From positions 1 through 11,475 of the forward strand of contig JAXGTD010000130.1 in NCBI GenBank assembly GCA_040775095.1: a stretch of 11,475 nucleotides of DNA. The letters are read 5' to 3'. The notes under the pieces were generated by a model. That model did not search any database, was not told the DNA's origin, and was given only the letters and a program-made list of their open reading frames with translations. This DNA comes from JAXGTD01 sp040775095. GTDB taxonomy: Bacteria > Pseudomonadota > Gammaproteobacteria > Chromatiales > Chromatiaceae. The position numbers were made by a program, and so were the translations under genes. Below are positions 1 through 7,066 of this stretch, piece by piece (positions within the stretch are counted from its first letter, which is position 1; the number at the start of each line of letters is the position of its first letter).

Positions 1-407
1 AGTCGATCGCTGGCCGGCGCAGGTGCCGCGGGCTCGGGCCGCGGCGCCCCCGCGGCGGCCTTGTTGCTCGCGGCAATGCGCTCCAGTGAGCGGGCAATGG
101 ATCCCAGCGGAGTCGTGAAATCCGGCAAGGGGACGAGGGCGAGCAGAAGGGCGGCGATCCAGAAGGCGTGGTTGTGGGTGAAGAGCGCGATCAGCGCCAG
201 GACCGCGACGATCTGAAACTGCACCTTCTGGCCGCGGTGGGCCAGCTGCTCCGGCAATGCGTGCAGCTTGAAATAGAAAACGCCGATACAGATCACCGCG
301 AGTACCACGAATATCGCCGTCACCCCGAACAGCCAATCGGACGCCCCCGGCGCGGTGACGAAGGGCGGCAGGTGATCTATGGTTGCCGGGTGCAATGGTT
401 CCGCCAT
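1..407 (-). CDS. Small membrane protein with two predicted helices, C-terminus cut by window edge
   Basis: The ATG at 405-407 opens a minus-strand frame that stays open to base 1, giving 135 residues without a stop. It begins MAEPLHPATIDHLPPFV. Two hydrophobic stretches at about residues 25-46 and 65-96 look like membrane helices. The second carries a His-Asn-His triplet (residues 78-80). A short charged segment (HALPEQLAHRGQK) joins the helices. After about residue 114 the sequence becomes Ala/Pro-rich, as in a flexible cytoplasmic tail. A CGGAG ribosome-binding site lies about 10 bases before the ATG, which supports the start. I recognise the general look of a conserved small membrane protein of sulfur-oxidising gammaproteobacteria but cannot name a function. 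A weak sigma-54-like element lies about 60 bases upstream. Confidence 0.72.
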   Translation of the reverse strand, partial: MAEPLHPATIDHLPPFVTAPGASDWLFGVTAIFVVLAVICIGVFYFKLHALPEQLAHRGQKVQFQIVAVLALIALFTHNHAFWIAALLLALVPLPDFTTPLGSIARSLERIAASNKAAAGAPRPEPAAPAPASDR

Positions 408-525
408 CTGCGAATCTCCGGGTCGATGTTCCTGCTACTGTTGCGGCAAAGTCCCTCGCGATCGGAGCCTTCTGCACGCCAAGGAGATGCGGCTTATTGG
501 CCATCCCCGGACCAGACGGGAAACG

Positions 526-873
526 CTAAAAATCATCTCCCTGCAGTCCCTGTGCACGTCGCGCCGCCTCGATCACCTCGATCCCCGCGCGGTGCGCGAC
601 GCTGTCGAACCGGATTGCGGGTGGTTCAGTGGACAGCTCGATCGCCGCGACCAGCATCCTGTAGGCACTGGAGCTCAGATGCCGGTCCAGCGCCTTCTGG
701 GACGCCCACTCTTCGACCAGCGTGAAGGCGTTCGAATCCTCGATGTCAGCGTAGAGCCGGCAGCCGAGACAGCCGGGCAACACGCGCGTGGGCTCGAGCA
801 GCACGCCAACGCCTTTCAGAAATTCGGTACGCTGCGACTGCGGCACGCAAATGCTCAACGAGAAGACGATCAT
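526..873 (-). CDS. Antibiotic biosynthesis monooxygenase (ABM) domain protein
   Basis: This encodes a protein of about 115 residues with a single ABM-type ferredoxin-like fold. It opens MIVFSLSICVP, a first strand typical of the family, followed by a helix with LLEPTRVLPGC, then CRLYADIED and the conserved strand-plus-helix FTLVEEWASQKALDRHL at about residues 50-67. Family members are dimeric, cofactor-free oxygenases acting on quinol-like substrates, or small proteins of unknown role. The substrate here cannot be read from sequence. The tail after about residue 85 (FDSVAHRAGIEVIEAARR) is a little longer than in minimal ABM proteins. The frame also offers a GTG at 886-888 that adds five residues. 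Neither start has a clear ribosome-binding site, and I chose the ATG because it matches where the family usually begins. It lies 118 bp before the membrane-protein gene on the same strand. Confidence 0.8.
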   Translation of the reverse strand: MIVFSLSICVPQSQRTEFLKGVGVLLEPTRVLPGCLGCRLYADIEDSNAFTLVEEWASQKALDRHLSSSAYRMLVAAIELSTEPPAIRFDSVAHRAGIEVIEAARRAQGLQGDDF

Positions 874-1039
874 CGGCAGCTGGCCCACGCAATAGGACTA
901 TCACGACGCTGAGCAATAAACCTGCCAGCGAGGGGAAAGACGGGCTCCCGTCAGACATTCTGGAAAAACAGCTGGGTAGCAGATTCCCGGGGTGCAAATT
1001 GCGGCAAGCCTGGAACCGATCTCCGATATTTCAGAGTTT

Positions 1040-2674
1040 CTACAGCGTCCCGGAGCCGGGCCGTCGTAGCCCCAGCCGTTGCATTCGCGACTCCAGCGTG
1101 GTCGGCTTGATACCGAGCCGCTGCGCCGCCCCTCCGGGTCCGCGGATGCGCCAGCCGGTTTGCTCGAGGACCCGGAGAATGTGGTCTCGTTCCATCGCCG
1201 CGAGCGTACTTGCGGATGCCTTCGCGGGGATTTCCGCCGGCGCCTTCTGGGTGACTGGCGCCGGTGCGGGGCCGAACCCGACGTGCAGGGTCGAGCCGCG
1301 GGAGAGGATCATCGCCCGCTCGATCAGATTGTGCAGCTCGCGCACGTTCCCCGGCCAGGGATAGGCAATGAGCGCGGCCATGGAGTCCTCGGCGATGTGC
1401 TCGATGGGCTTGCCCATGGCCTCGCCGAGCTCCTGCACGAACTCCCAGGCGAGAAGTGGAATGTCCTCGGGGCGCTCGCCCAGGGACGGCACGGCGACGG
1501 GAAAGACGTTCAACCGGTAGTAGAGGTCGTCGCGAAATCGGCCCTTGGCGACCGCGCGCCCGAGGTCGCGGTTCGTCGCCGCGATCACGCGCGCGTTGAT
1601 CTGGATCGTGCGGGTGCTCCCCACGCGCTCGAAACGGCCGTCCTGGAGCACGCGCAGGAGCTTTGTCTGCAGCTCCAGCGGGAGCTCGCCGATCTCGTCG
1701 AGGAAGATCGTCGAGCCGTCCGCCAACTCGAAACGGCCCATCTGACGCGCCAGCGCCCCCGTGTAGGCACCCTTCTCGCGCCCGAACAGCTCGGCCTCGA
1801 TCAGGGAGGCCGGCAGGGCGGCGCAGTTGACCTTGACCATGGGGCGCTGCCTGCGACCGCTCAGCTCATGGATGACGTCGGCCAGCAGCTCCTTGCCGGT
1901 ACCGGTCTCGCCGAGCAGCAGGACGGTGGCGTCGGTCGGGGCGACCTGTGCGATCTCCTCCAGCACCCGGTTGAAGGCCGGTGAACGACTCGACAGGACT
2001 TTCCCGGCACGAGGGCTCGAGGAATGGCGCAGGTAGTCGCTCTCCGCCTCCAGCCGTTCCTTCAGGCGCGTGATCTCGGCAAGCGCGGCGGCGAGCTCCG
2101 CCTCGCGGCGGCTGCGCACCAAGGCCTGCGCAAACACCTCCCCGAGGATCTTCAGCCGCACCACAAGATCCTCCGGCCACGCCCGGACCCGGTGAAATGC
2201 GGCGAAGCCGATGGCACCCATGACCCGACCGCTGGCCCGCAGAGGAATACCCAGGTGGGAGTGCAGTCCAATGCGCTCGCAGTACTCGGCCTCCGCCGCG
2301 GCCTGCGCGGGGAGAGCGGCGGGGATGGCAGGGAGCGCGACGATCCGGCCAGCCCGCAGCTCTTCGGCGTACCAGGGCAGGGGCAGGCTCGGGCCTGACG
2401 GTATCGGCTCGATGCCGCTTCGGGCCACCGAGCACAGGATCTCCAACGGCCCATCCTGCCCCGCGAACTCGCCAAAGCTACCGCGGTCGAAATCGAGGAA
2501 ATCAAGCAGACGTCCGAGGGCATTCGCGATCTCTTCGACCACCTCATCGGCGGGGAGATCGGCGAACCGGGCGGACAGATCGCCGAGCAGGCGCTCGAAT
2601 GCCAGCCGCTCGGTGCAGGAGACATCCTGGGTATCGCGCTGGGACATACCCTTCGAATCTGGCGTTGCGCTCAT
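1040..2674 (-). CDS. Sigma-54-dependent Fis-family activator with N-terminal GAF domain
   Basis: This is a 544-residue enhancer-binding protein that activates RNA polymerase carrying sigma-54. A GAF sensor domain spans about residues 25-180, followed by a helical linker (about 185-215). The AAA+ domain follows, with Walker A GETGTGKE at 255-262, the sigma-54 contact loop GAYTGA at 302-307, Walker B IFLDEIGELP at 323-332, the arginine-finger segment FRDDLYYRLN around 380-389, and WPGNVREL at 440-447. The C-terminal Fis helix-turn-helix is at about 497-538 (GAAQRLGIKPTTLESRMQRLGL). The layout resembles FhlA, whose GAF domains bind a small ligand. The ligand and target here are unknown. GAYTGA with Tyr in place of Phe is a tolerated variant, so the protein should be active. 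The ATG is preceded by GGAG at about 11 bases. An alternative ATG lies nine codons further in. The nearest downstream genes on the same strand are possible but unproven targets. Confidence 0.95.
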   Translation of the reverse strand: MSATPDSKGMSQRDTQDVSCTERLAFERLLGDLSARFADLPADEVVEEIANALGRLLDFLDFDRGSFGEFAGQDGPLEILCSVARSGIEPIPSGPSLPLPWYAEELRAGRIVALPAIPAALPAQAAAEAEYCERIGLHSHLGIPLRASGRVMGAIGFAAFHRVRAWPEDLVVRLKILGEVFAQALVRSRREAELAAALAEITRLKERLEAESDYLRHSSSPRAGKVLSSRSPAFNRVLEEIAQVAPTDATVLLLGETGTGKELLADVIHELSGRRQRPMVKVNCAALPASLIEAELFGREKGAYTGALARQMGRFELADGSTIFLDEIGELPLELQTKLLRVLQDGRFERVGSTRTIQINARVIAATNRDLGRAVAKGRFRDDLYYRLNVFPVAVPSLGERPEDIPLLAWEFVQELGEAMGKPIEHIAEDSMAALIAYPWPGNVRELHNLIERAMILSRGSTLHVGFGPAPAPVTQKAPAEIPAKASASTLAAMERDHILRVLEQTGWRIRGPGGAAQRLGIKPTTLESRMQRLGLRRPGSGTL

Positions 2675-2921
2675 CGATCAAACCGCTCCGACGGGAGATC
2701 TCGCTCGCAATCTGCCGGCCGGCGGGCGAAAGCCTCGGCGAGCGGTACCTCCAGGGAGACGCCGTACTTCGAGTAACTGGCGCGGTGGAGGCCATCCCCT
2801 TGCTCTCTGACCCCGAGTGGATCGCTCCCGCCCCCCTCGATGCAGTCACTCGTGGCGTGCATTCCCAGGGCACGGCAATCTGGCCTTGCTTGGATGGGCT
2901 GGCCTTCCTGCCTTGCTCGAA

Positions 2922-3419
2922 TCAAATGCCTCCCTCCCGCCGAAGCCCCCAGCAGGCATGATGCTCACGCAGGATGCCGATGGCCTCCTCGGCGGACTTA
3001 ACGCAGGTCGGGATACCCATGTCCTCGCGATTCACCAGCCCCAGATCCGGGCGCAGCATCCAGCGTTGCGCCCAGGCGACCAGATCGGCCCACATCTCCC
3101 CCGGGAACAGGAGCGGCGTGTCGTGTAGGTGGCGGACCTGCAGGAGCTGCCACACAAGCATGGCCTCGAGCACGGTACCGATGCCATCGGAGACCACAAC
3201 ATAGGCGTCCGACATGATCACGAACGGGTGCAGCCGGGTGAAGAAGGTCTGGTGCTCGAAGGCCTCCTGCACAAAGGGGTTCACCTCCTGCTCAAAGGGC
3301 AGATCCATCCCGATCCCGACGCTCTGCACCCGCTCGTCCGCCGCTCGCGCCCGAGCGCCCTCGTTGGCGGCCAGGCTGACCGTCGCGGGGGTTGGTTTGG
3401 GCGCCGTGGTTTCGCTCAT
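2922..3419 (-). CDS. N-terminally truncated LOG-family (lysine decarboxylase-like) protein
   Basis: The 165-residue product matches the second half of the larger LOG/YgdH-like Rossmann proteins: AANEGA at 17-22, DLPFEQEVNPFV at 39-50, FFTRLHPFVIMSDAYVVV at 59-76, then LVWQLLQVRHL and a REDMGIP segment near the end. Full-length relatives run to about 230-260 residues, and this part follows a glycine-rich phosphate loop (GGGPG-like) and a first strand that are absent here. Residues 1-16 (MSETTAPKPTPATVSL) are an unrelated low-complexity leader. The family signature PGGxGTxxE reads SDGIGTVLE (77-85), losing the Pro and one Gly but keeping GT and Glu85. An AGAGGA ribosome-binding site is well placed before the ATG, and an in-frame TGA lies 21 bases upstream, so the short form is the translated form. 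It may be a decaying gene or a repurposed half-protein. Canonical LOG enzymes release cytokinin-type bases from nucleotide monophosphates, but activity here is doubtful. Confidence 0.8.
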   Translation of the reverse strand: MSETTAPKPTPATVSLAANEGARARAADERVQSVGIGMDLPFEQEVNPFVQEAFEHQTFFTRLHPFVIMSDAYVVVSDGIGTVLEAMLVWQLLQVRHLHDTPLLFPGEMWADLVAWAQRWMLRPDLGLVNREDMGIPTCVKSAEEAIGILREHHACWGLRREGGI

Positions 3420-3629
3420 GGCGAGTCCTCTTGACGATCAACCCGTCGGTGAGTCTGTCCAACCGGTCGGTTTCCGAACCGTGCATAGCATAGTCCAGCG
3501 CCCGCGGGCGCGCTTGCCGCCGATTACGCAGGCATGTGAACCCTGGTTGGGCGTCGTCGGCCACCGTTACCACCTTCGCGAGGCGGCAGCCTGTCCGATC
3601 ATGGCCAGGATCGACTGTACGGTTGCTCG

Positions 3630-3806
3630 CTACCGCGACGACGCCTGGCCGCCGCAGGTAGCCACACATGCCTTCATCCTCGCGAAGGGCACGTGGTCGG
3701 CGCAGCCCCCATAGGCGAACTGCCGCCAGACGGTCTTGCCGATGCATGCAAGGACGAACTGGGTAAAGGACTGGAAGCGACCATCCAGCGCCAATTGGGT
3801 CGGCAT
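3630..3806 (-). CDS. Possible small cysteine-containing ORF, 58 residues, unknown function
   Basis: Inside an otherwise gene-free stretch, an ATG at 3804-3806 opens a 58-codon frame ending in TAG. The product starts MPTQLALDGRFQSFTQ and contains four cysteines (about residues 21, 35, 47 and 51), the last two as CVATC. Third codon positions are mostly G or C, as in real genes of this genome. There is no convincing ribosome-binding site and I recognise no family. It could be a genuine small protein, a remnant of a longer gene, or chance. It lies upstream of the truncated LOG gene on the same strand, with about 210 bp between them. Confidence 0.2.
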   Translation of the reverse strand: MPTQLALDGRFQSFTQFVLACIGKTVWRQFAYGGCADHVPFARMKACVATCGGQASSR

Positions 3807-3845
3807 TAAGGTGGCCGCATGTTTGATTATCCCTTAGACGCTGAT

Positions 3846-3891
3846 GCCACGGCCCAGTCTCATCGCTGCAGCCGTGGCTCCAGTCTGCAGC
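3846..3891. repeat. Two interlocking inverted repeats downstream of urtE
   Basis: GCCACGG (3846-3852) is complementary to CCGTGGC (3872-3878), and GCTGCAG (3865-3871) to CTGCAGC (3885-3891). Both 7-bp arms are perfect. The pairs interlock, so in RNA they would form either alternative hairpins or a pseudoknot. CCAGTCT also occurs twice here (3854-3860 and 3880-3886), so a small imperfect duplication may have produced the pattern. The block starts about 45 bases past the urtE stop, where a terminator is expected, but there is no T-tract. Confidence 0.45.
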
Positions 3892-3937
3892 CCGGTGGAG
3901 CGAAATCGACCCCGGGTCCCGCGTCCGCGCCGCCCGC

Positions 3938-4633
3938 TCACACCGTCAGGTAGTTTCGCACCAGCTCGTCGCTGAGCTCCGCCATCGGCCCCTGCGCCTG
4001 GAGCCGGCCGCGATCGAGCAGCACGAAGCGATCGGCCACCCGGCGCGCAAAGGGCAGCTTCTGCTCCACCAGGATCACCGTGAGGCCAAGATCGTCGACG
4101 AGCCGGCGCACGATATCGCCGATCTCGTGGACGATATTTGGCTGAATTCCCTCGGTGGGCTCGTCGAGGATCAGCAGCTTTGGGTCAATGGCCAGCGCAC
4201 GGCCGATGGCCAACTGCTGTTGCTGGCCCCCGGAGAGGTCACCACCTCGGCGCGCGAGCATCTCCTTGAGCACGGGGAACAGCTCGAAGATGAAGCCCGG
4301 TACCCGCCGGACGCCGTCGGGGCGCGCCGGCAGACCAATCTGCAGATTCTCCTCCACGCTCAGCAACGGAAAAATCTGCCTCCCCTGGGGCACATACCCA
4401 ATGCCCAACGCCGCGCGGCGCTCGGCTGGCACGCGGGCGAGGTCCAGCCCCTGAAAATGCATCGACCCGGAGCGTAGCGGCAGCAGACCCATGATGCACT
4501 GCATCAAGGTCGTCTTGCCGACCCCGTTTCGGCCCATGACACAGGCGCATTCGCCTTCTGGAAACTCCACGTCGAGGTCCCAGAGGGTATGACTCTCGCC
4601 GTAGAACTGATTGACACCGGTGAGCTCAAGCAT
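3938..4633 (-). CDS. urtE: Urea ABC transporter ATP-binding subunit UrtE (orphan)
   Basis: This 231-residue ATPase is full length for UrtE, which with UrtD powers uptake of urea through the UrtBC permease using the periplasmic binding protein UrtA. Visible motifs are Walker A GRNGVGKTT (34-42), Q-loop Gln83 within GYVPQGR, signature LSGGQQQQ (133-140), Walker B LLILDEPT (153-160), and a VEQ switch (189-191) as in LivF/UrtE ATPases. The combination VPGFIFELFPVLKEML, RRGGDLSGGQQQQ and PTEGIQPNIV fits UrtE rather than LivF. I start it at the internal ATG 4631-4633, because MLELTGVNQFYG is where the family begins. The frame extends 54 codons further upstream, but that part is Pro/Arg-rich and unlike the family. 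No urtABCD or urease gene is in the window: the gene upstream is a LutA-like oxidoreductase 423 bp away. It may serve a transporter encoded elsewhere, or be a leftover of a broken operon. Confidence 0.9.
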   Translation of the reverse strand: MLELTGVNQFYGESHTLWDLDVEFPEGECACVMGRNGVGKTTLMQCIMGLLPLRSGSMHFQGLDLARVPAERRAALGIGYVPQGRQIFPLLSVEENLQIGLPARPDGVRRVPGFIFELFPVLKEMLARRGGDLSGGQQQQLAIGRALAIDPKLLILDEPTEGIQPNIVHEIGDIVRRLVDDLGLTVILVEQKLPFARRVADRFVLLDRGRLQAQGPMAELSDELVRNYLTV

Positions 4634-5056
4634 GACGTGTTCCGCGGGTGCAGGTAAGGGTGGCCGCGCGTCCTCGCGCGAGGTCGCTATCCCATCAGGT
4701 GCCGGACGCCGCCCTGCATTGGCCGACACACCAAGGCACGGACCCCGGCAGACCCAACGCGGTCGGACGGGAGCCGGACCAGCAATGACAGGCACTTTAT
4801 ATGCCAGACTGCCTGTCGCACCCGGCTCGCGGACAGCTCGGTCATCCTATTCGCTGGCCACCCCGCGGGTCCAGGCCCGCCCCGAGCTGCCACCCCCGCG
4901 GGGCCGGCCGCGGATGGCCCGGATGCGCGGCGACCTCGGCCCGTTTCCCATGGCGGGCCCCGAGGACCTCACCGCCCGGAACGCGGGCGGACGAGATCCC
5001 CGTCCTCCCCGAACAGCGCGCGCGGCCGCCAGGCTTTGGTCGGGCGCTTGGAGCTT
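4634..5056. other. Gene-free gap between lutA-like gene and urtE
   Basis: These 423 bp have no frame that looks like a protein. Open frames exist on both strands but are Pro/Arg/Ala-rich products of high GC. A weak GCGGA lies about 9 bases before the urtE ATG. I see no clear promoter or terminator. In relatives, lutB would be expected directly downstream of lutA, that is in this gap, and no trace of its iron-sulfur motifs is seen. Confidence 0.5.
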
Positions 5057-5821
5057 TCAGGGTGCACTCGATCGTTCCCATAGAAACTCCGCGATGTGCC
5101 TGACACCGAGGCCGTGCCCGGCCTTGCGCGCGGTGCCGTCGATATTCATCAGGCAGCCAGCGTCCTGGCTCAACAACAGGGTGGCACCCGTCGCGGCGAT
5201 CGCGGCCACCTTGTCGGCGGCCATCGCCGCGGAGATCTCCGGCTCCTTGATCGAGAAGGTGCCACCGAAGCCGCAACACTCGTGCGCGTGGTCGGGCTCG
5301 ACGAGGCTGACGTTCGCAAGACGCGCGAGCAGTGCCGTCGCCGCCGGCGCGACACCCATCTCGCGCCGGGCCGAGCAGGAATGGTGCATCGCTACCCGGA
5401 TCGGGGGGCCGTGGTCGGTCAGCTCGACATCCAGCACGCGGTCGAGAAAGTCGCACAGCTCGACCACGCGTCCAGAAAGCTGCCGCGCGCGTTCCTGGTC
5501 AGGCGTATCGGCAAACAGCCTTGGATAGTGCTCCCGCAGCATCCCCGCGCAAGAGGCCGACGGAACCACGATGGGCAGGTCCAGGTTCCTGTCGGTGCCA
5601 AACACCGCGAGCTGCAGCCGCGCGACGCGGCGCGCCGCATCCCGGTAACCCGAGTTATAGGCGGGCTGGGCACAGCAGGTCTGGCCCTGCGGAAAGCGAA
5701 CCTCCAGCCCGGCACGGCGCAGCAGGCGCATCGCGGCCAGTCCGGCGGCCGGATAGATCAGGTCGATCAGACAGGTGCCGAAGAACAGGCAGGCGTCAGA
5801 TCGCATCAGGGTCTCGCTCAT
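5057..5821 (-). CDS. LutA/YkgE-family cysteine-rich oxidoreductase (orphan)
   Basis: The 254-residue product has two CCG (cysteine-rich) domains. The first has Cys17, the pair Cys49-Cys50 in QTCCAQPAYNSGY, and Cys91 in SASCAG. The second has Cys149 in MHHSCSARREMG, Cys182-Cys183 in HECCGFGGTFS, and Cys223 in DAGCLMNIDG. This is the layout of LutA and the electron-handling subunits of glycolate, heterodisulfide and fumarate oxidoreductases, where the cysteines hold an unusual iron-sulfur centre. LutA normally works with LutB and LutC to oxidise L-lactate to pyruvate. The frame continues upstream to 6241, but I use the ATG at 5819-5821 (MSETLMRSDACLFFGTC), which fits the family and has GGGGA-like bases before it. 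Neither lutB nor lutC is adjacent, so its partner is unknown. All expected cysteines are present, so it appears functional. Confidence 0.88.
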   Translation of the reverse strand: MSETLMRSDACLFFGTCLIDLIYPAAGLAAMRLLRRAGLEVRFPQGQTCCAQPAYNSGYRDAARRVARLQLAVFGTDRNLDLPIVVPSASCAGMLREHYPRLFADTPDQERARQLSGRVVELCDFLDRVLDVELTDHGPPIRVAMHHSCSARREMGVAPAATALLARLANVSLVEPDHAHECCGFGGTFSIKEPEISAAMAADKVAAIAATGATLLLSQDAGCLMNIDGTARKAGHGLGVRHIAEFLWERSSAP

Positions 5822-6457
5822 GCCCCATTCCCCAGGTCGAATGCCGGTGACAGGCGCCAATACCGACGGCATGGACCGCACCAAGCAGGCATCGCCCGTC
5901 CCCGGGATACACGCCGGCCACCGAAGCGGACCAGCCTGCCCGGACCACGGGACCGCGGAACTGCCGCCGGCTCGCCGCGGCGCCGGACGTGGCACCAGGG
6001 CAAACGGGGGTACCCTAGCCCCAGAGACCACCTCTGGCATTGGGTCGGGCTCGCGCGACGTTTCCCGCTGCTCGGACAGCGCCGCCAAACTGCCCGGCCC
6101 CCATGGCGTGGTGTCCCCGCAAAGCACTCTCCCGGTCGCGGTGTTGAACACCAGCGCCGGACTATAGCGCCGCGCATTTCCCGACACCAGCCGTCCGTGA
6201 CATCCCCGCCCAGCCTCCCGACCCGGCAACACCGAGGACAATCGCGCCCTGCCCCGCTCGCCCGCCCGGGAATCCCCGGACAGTCAATCGCGCGCCCGGC
6301 GCGGTCCACCACTGCCATCGTGAAATCAGCGCCTTACCCCTCCCCCCCACCGGTCTTTCCCGTTAAACTGCGCGGGCGGCCAGAGGTCCGGGCGCGGGCC
6401 CGCGTCCCTGGGGGCAGGTTCCAGACGGAACGTCTCCAGAATCCTCGAGCCGGATAC
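5822..6457. other. Gene-free gap between lutA-like gene and tRNA-Leu
   Basis: These 636 bp carry no gene I can support. The upstream continuation of the lutA frame and the long plus-strand frames are rich in Pro, Arg and Gly and match no family. The only small structure seen is a 6-bp hairpin, CCAGAG (6021-6026) with CTCTGG (6032-6037). A run of C's at about 6338-6350 precedes GTTAAACT, a possible but unproven -10 element some 90 bases before the tRNA. Confidence 0.5.
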
Positions 6458-6542
<85 letters not shown>

Positions 6543-6604
6543 TTCCCAATCACCGGCTTGGGTCGGCCCTCGCCCCTGCCCCTGCGCCCCGACCTGACCA
6601 ACGA

Positions 6605-6708
6605 GCGGTCTTGTGGTCAATCTTTGGCTTCGATAAACATGGCCAGACCGCGAACCGACTCCTGTTTATCGTTCAGCGATTGATTGGCATTGAATCATCG
6701 CCGCGCTG
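6605..6708. repeat. Cluster of nested and interlocking inverted repeats, AT-richer than surroundings
   Basis: Several perfect inverted pairs sit within about 100 bp downstream of the tRNA: GCGGTCT (6605-6611) with AGACCGC (6645-6651); CGATAAACA (6631-6639) with TGTTTATCG (6663-6671); TGATT (6681-6685) with AATCA (6693-6697); and CAGCG (6674-6678) with CGCTG (6704-6708). The first two interlock, so they can form alternative hairpins or a pseudoknot. No T-tract follows, so a simple intrinsic terminator is unlikely. A structured RNA, a protein-binding site or a remnant of a mobile element are all possible. The rest of the gap up to 7066 contains only GAAAC-G-GTTTC (6903-6913), a small palindrome 150 bases before the next gene. 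Confidence 0.45.
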
Positions 6709-7066
6709 GCAACGAGGCAGCCGTACAATCCCCTCGCCTACCTTGGCCTGCAGGCCGGTCAACCGGCTCGCGCGAAGAGTCCGGCGCCGATCGTGTCGCA
6801 CAGAATCCGCGGGTGAGCCAAGCGGACAGGGACGAGTCCTTGAAACCGGAAACGGCTGTTGCCCCCTCCGCGCCCGGCGCAAACTATTGTTCTTATTTCG
6901 CTGAAACGGTTTCCATCGGCTCACCGCATGGGTGAAGGGCGCTACGACCCCACGGCACGCATCCCGGAGGGCCGTGCAACTGCCGTTTCTAGGTCGAAGC
7001 TTCCTGCCGACGCCATCCTGCCCGACCATCACCTGATAGGCGGCACCCCCTGACGGGAACCTGATC

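Noticed and set aside
1079..1984. A 301-codon plus-strand frame opposite the sigma-54 activator.
   Set aside because: It is the antisense shadow of an unambiguous AAA+ gene.
4634..4795. A 54-codon N-terminal extension of UrtE.
   Set aside because: The extension is Pro/Arg-rich and unlike UrtE; the internal ATG gives the normal family start and length.
5822..6241. A 140-codon N-terminal extension of the LutA-like protein.
   Set aside because: It has no recognisable domain, and the family begins at the ATG at 5819-5821.
6903..6913. GAAAC-G-GTTTC palindrome as an operator of the SDR gene.
   Set aside because: It is short, 150 bases from the gene, and no matching regulator or second copy is present.
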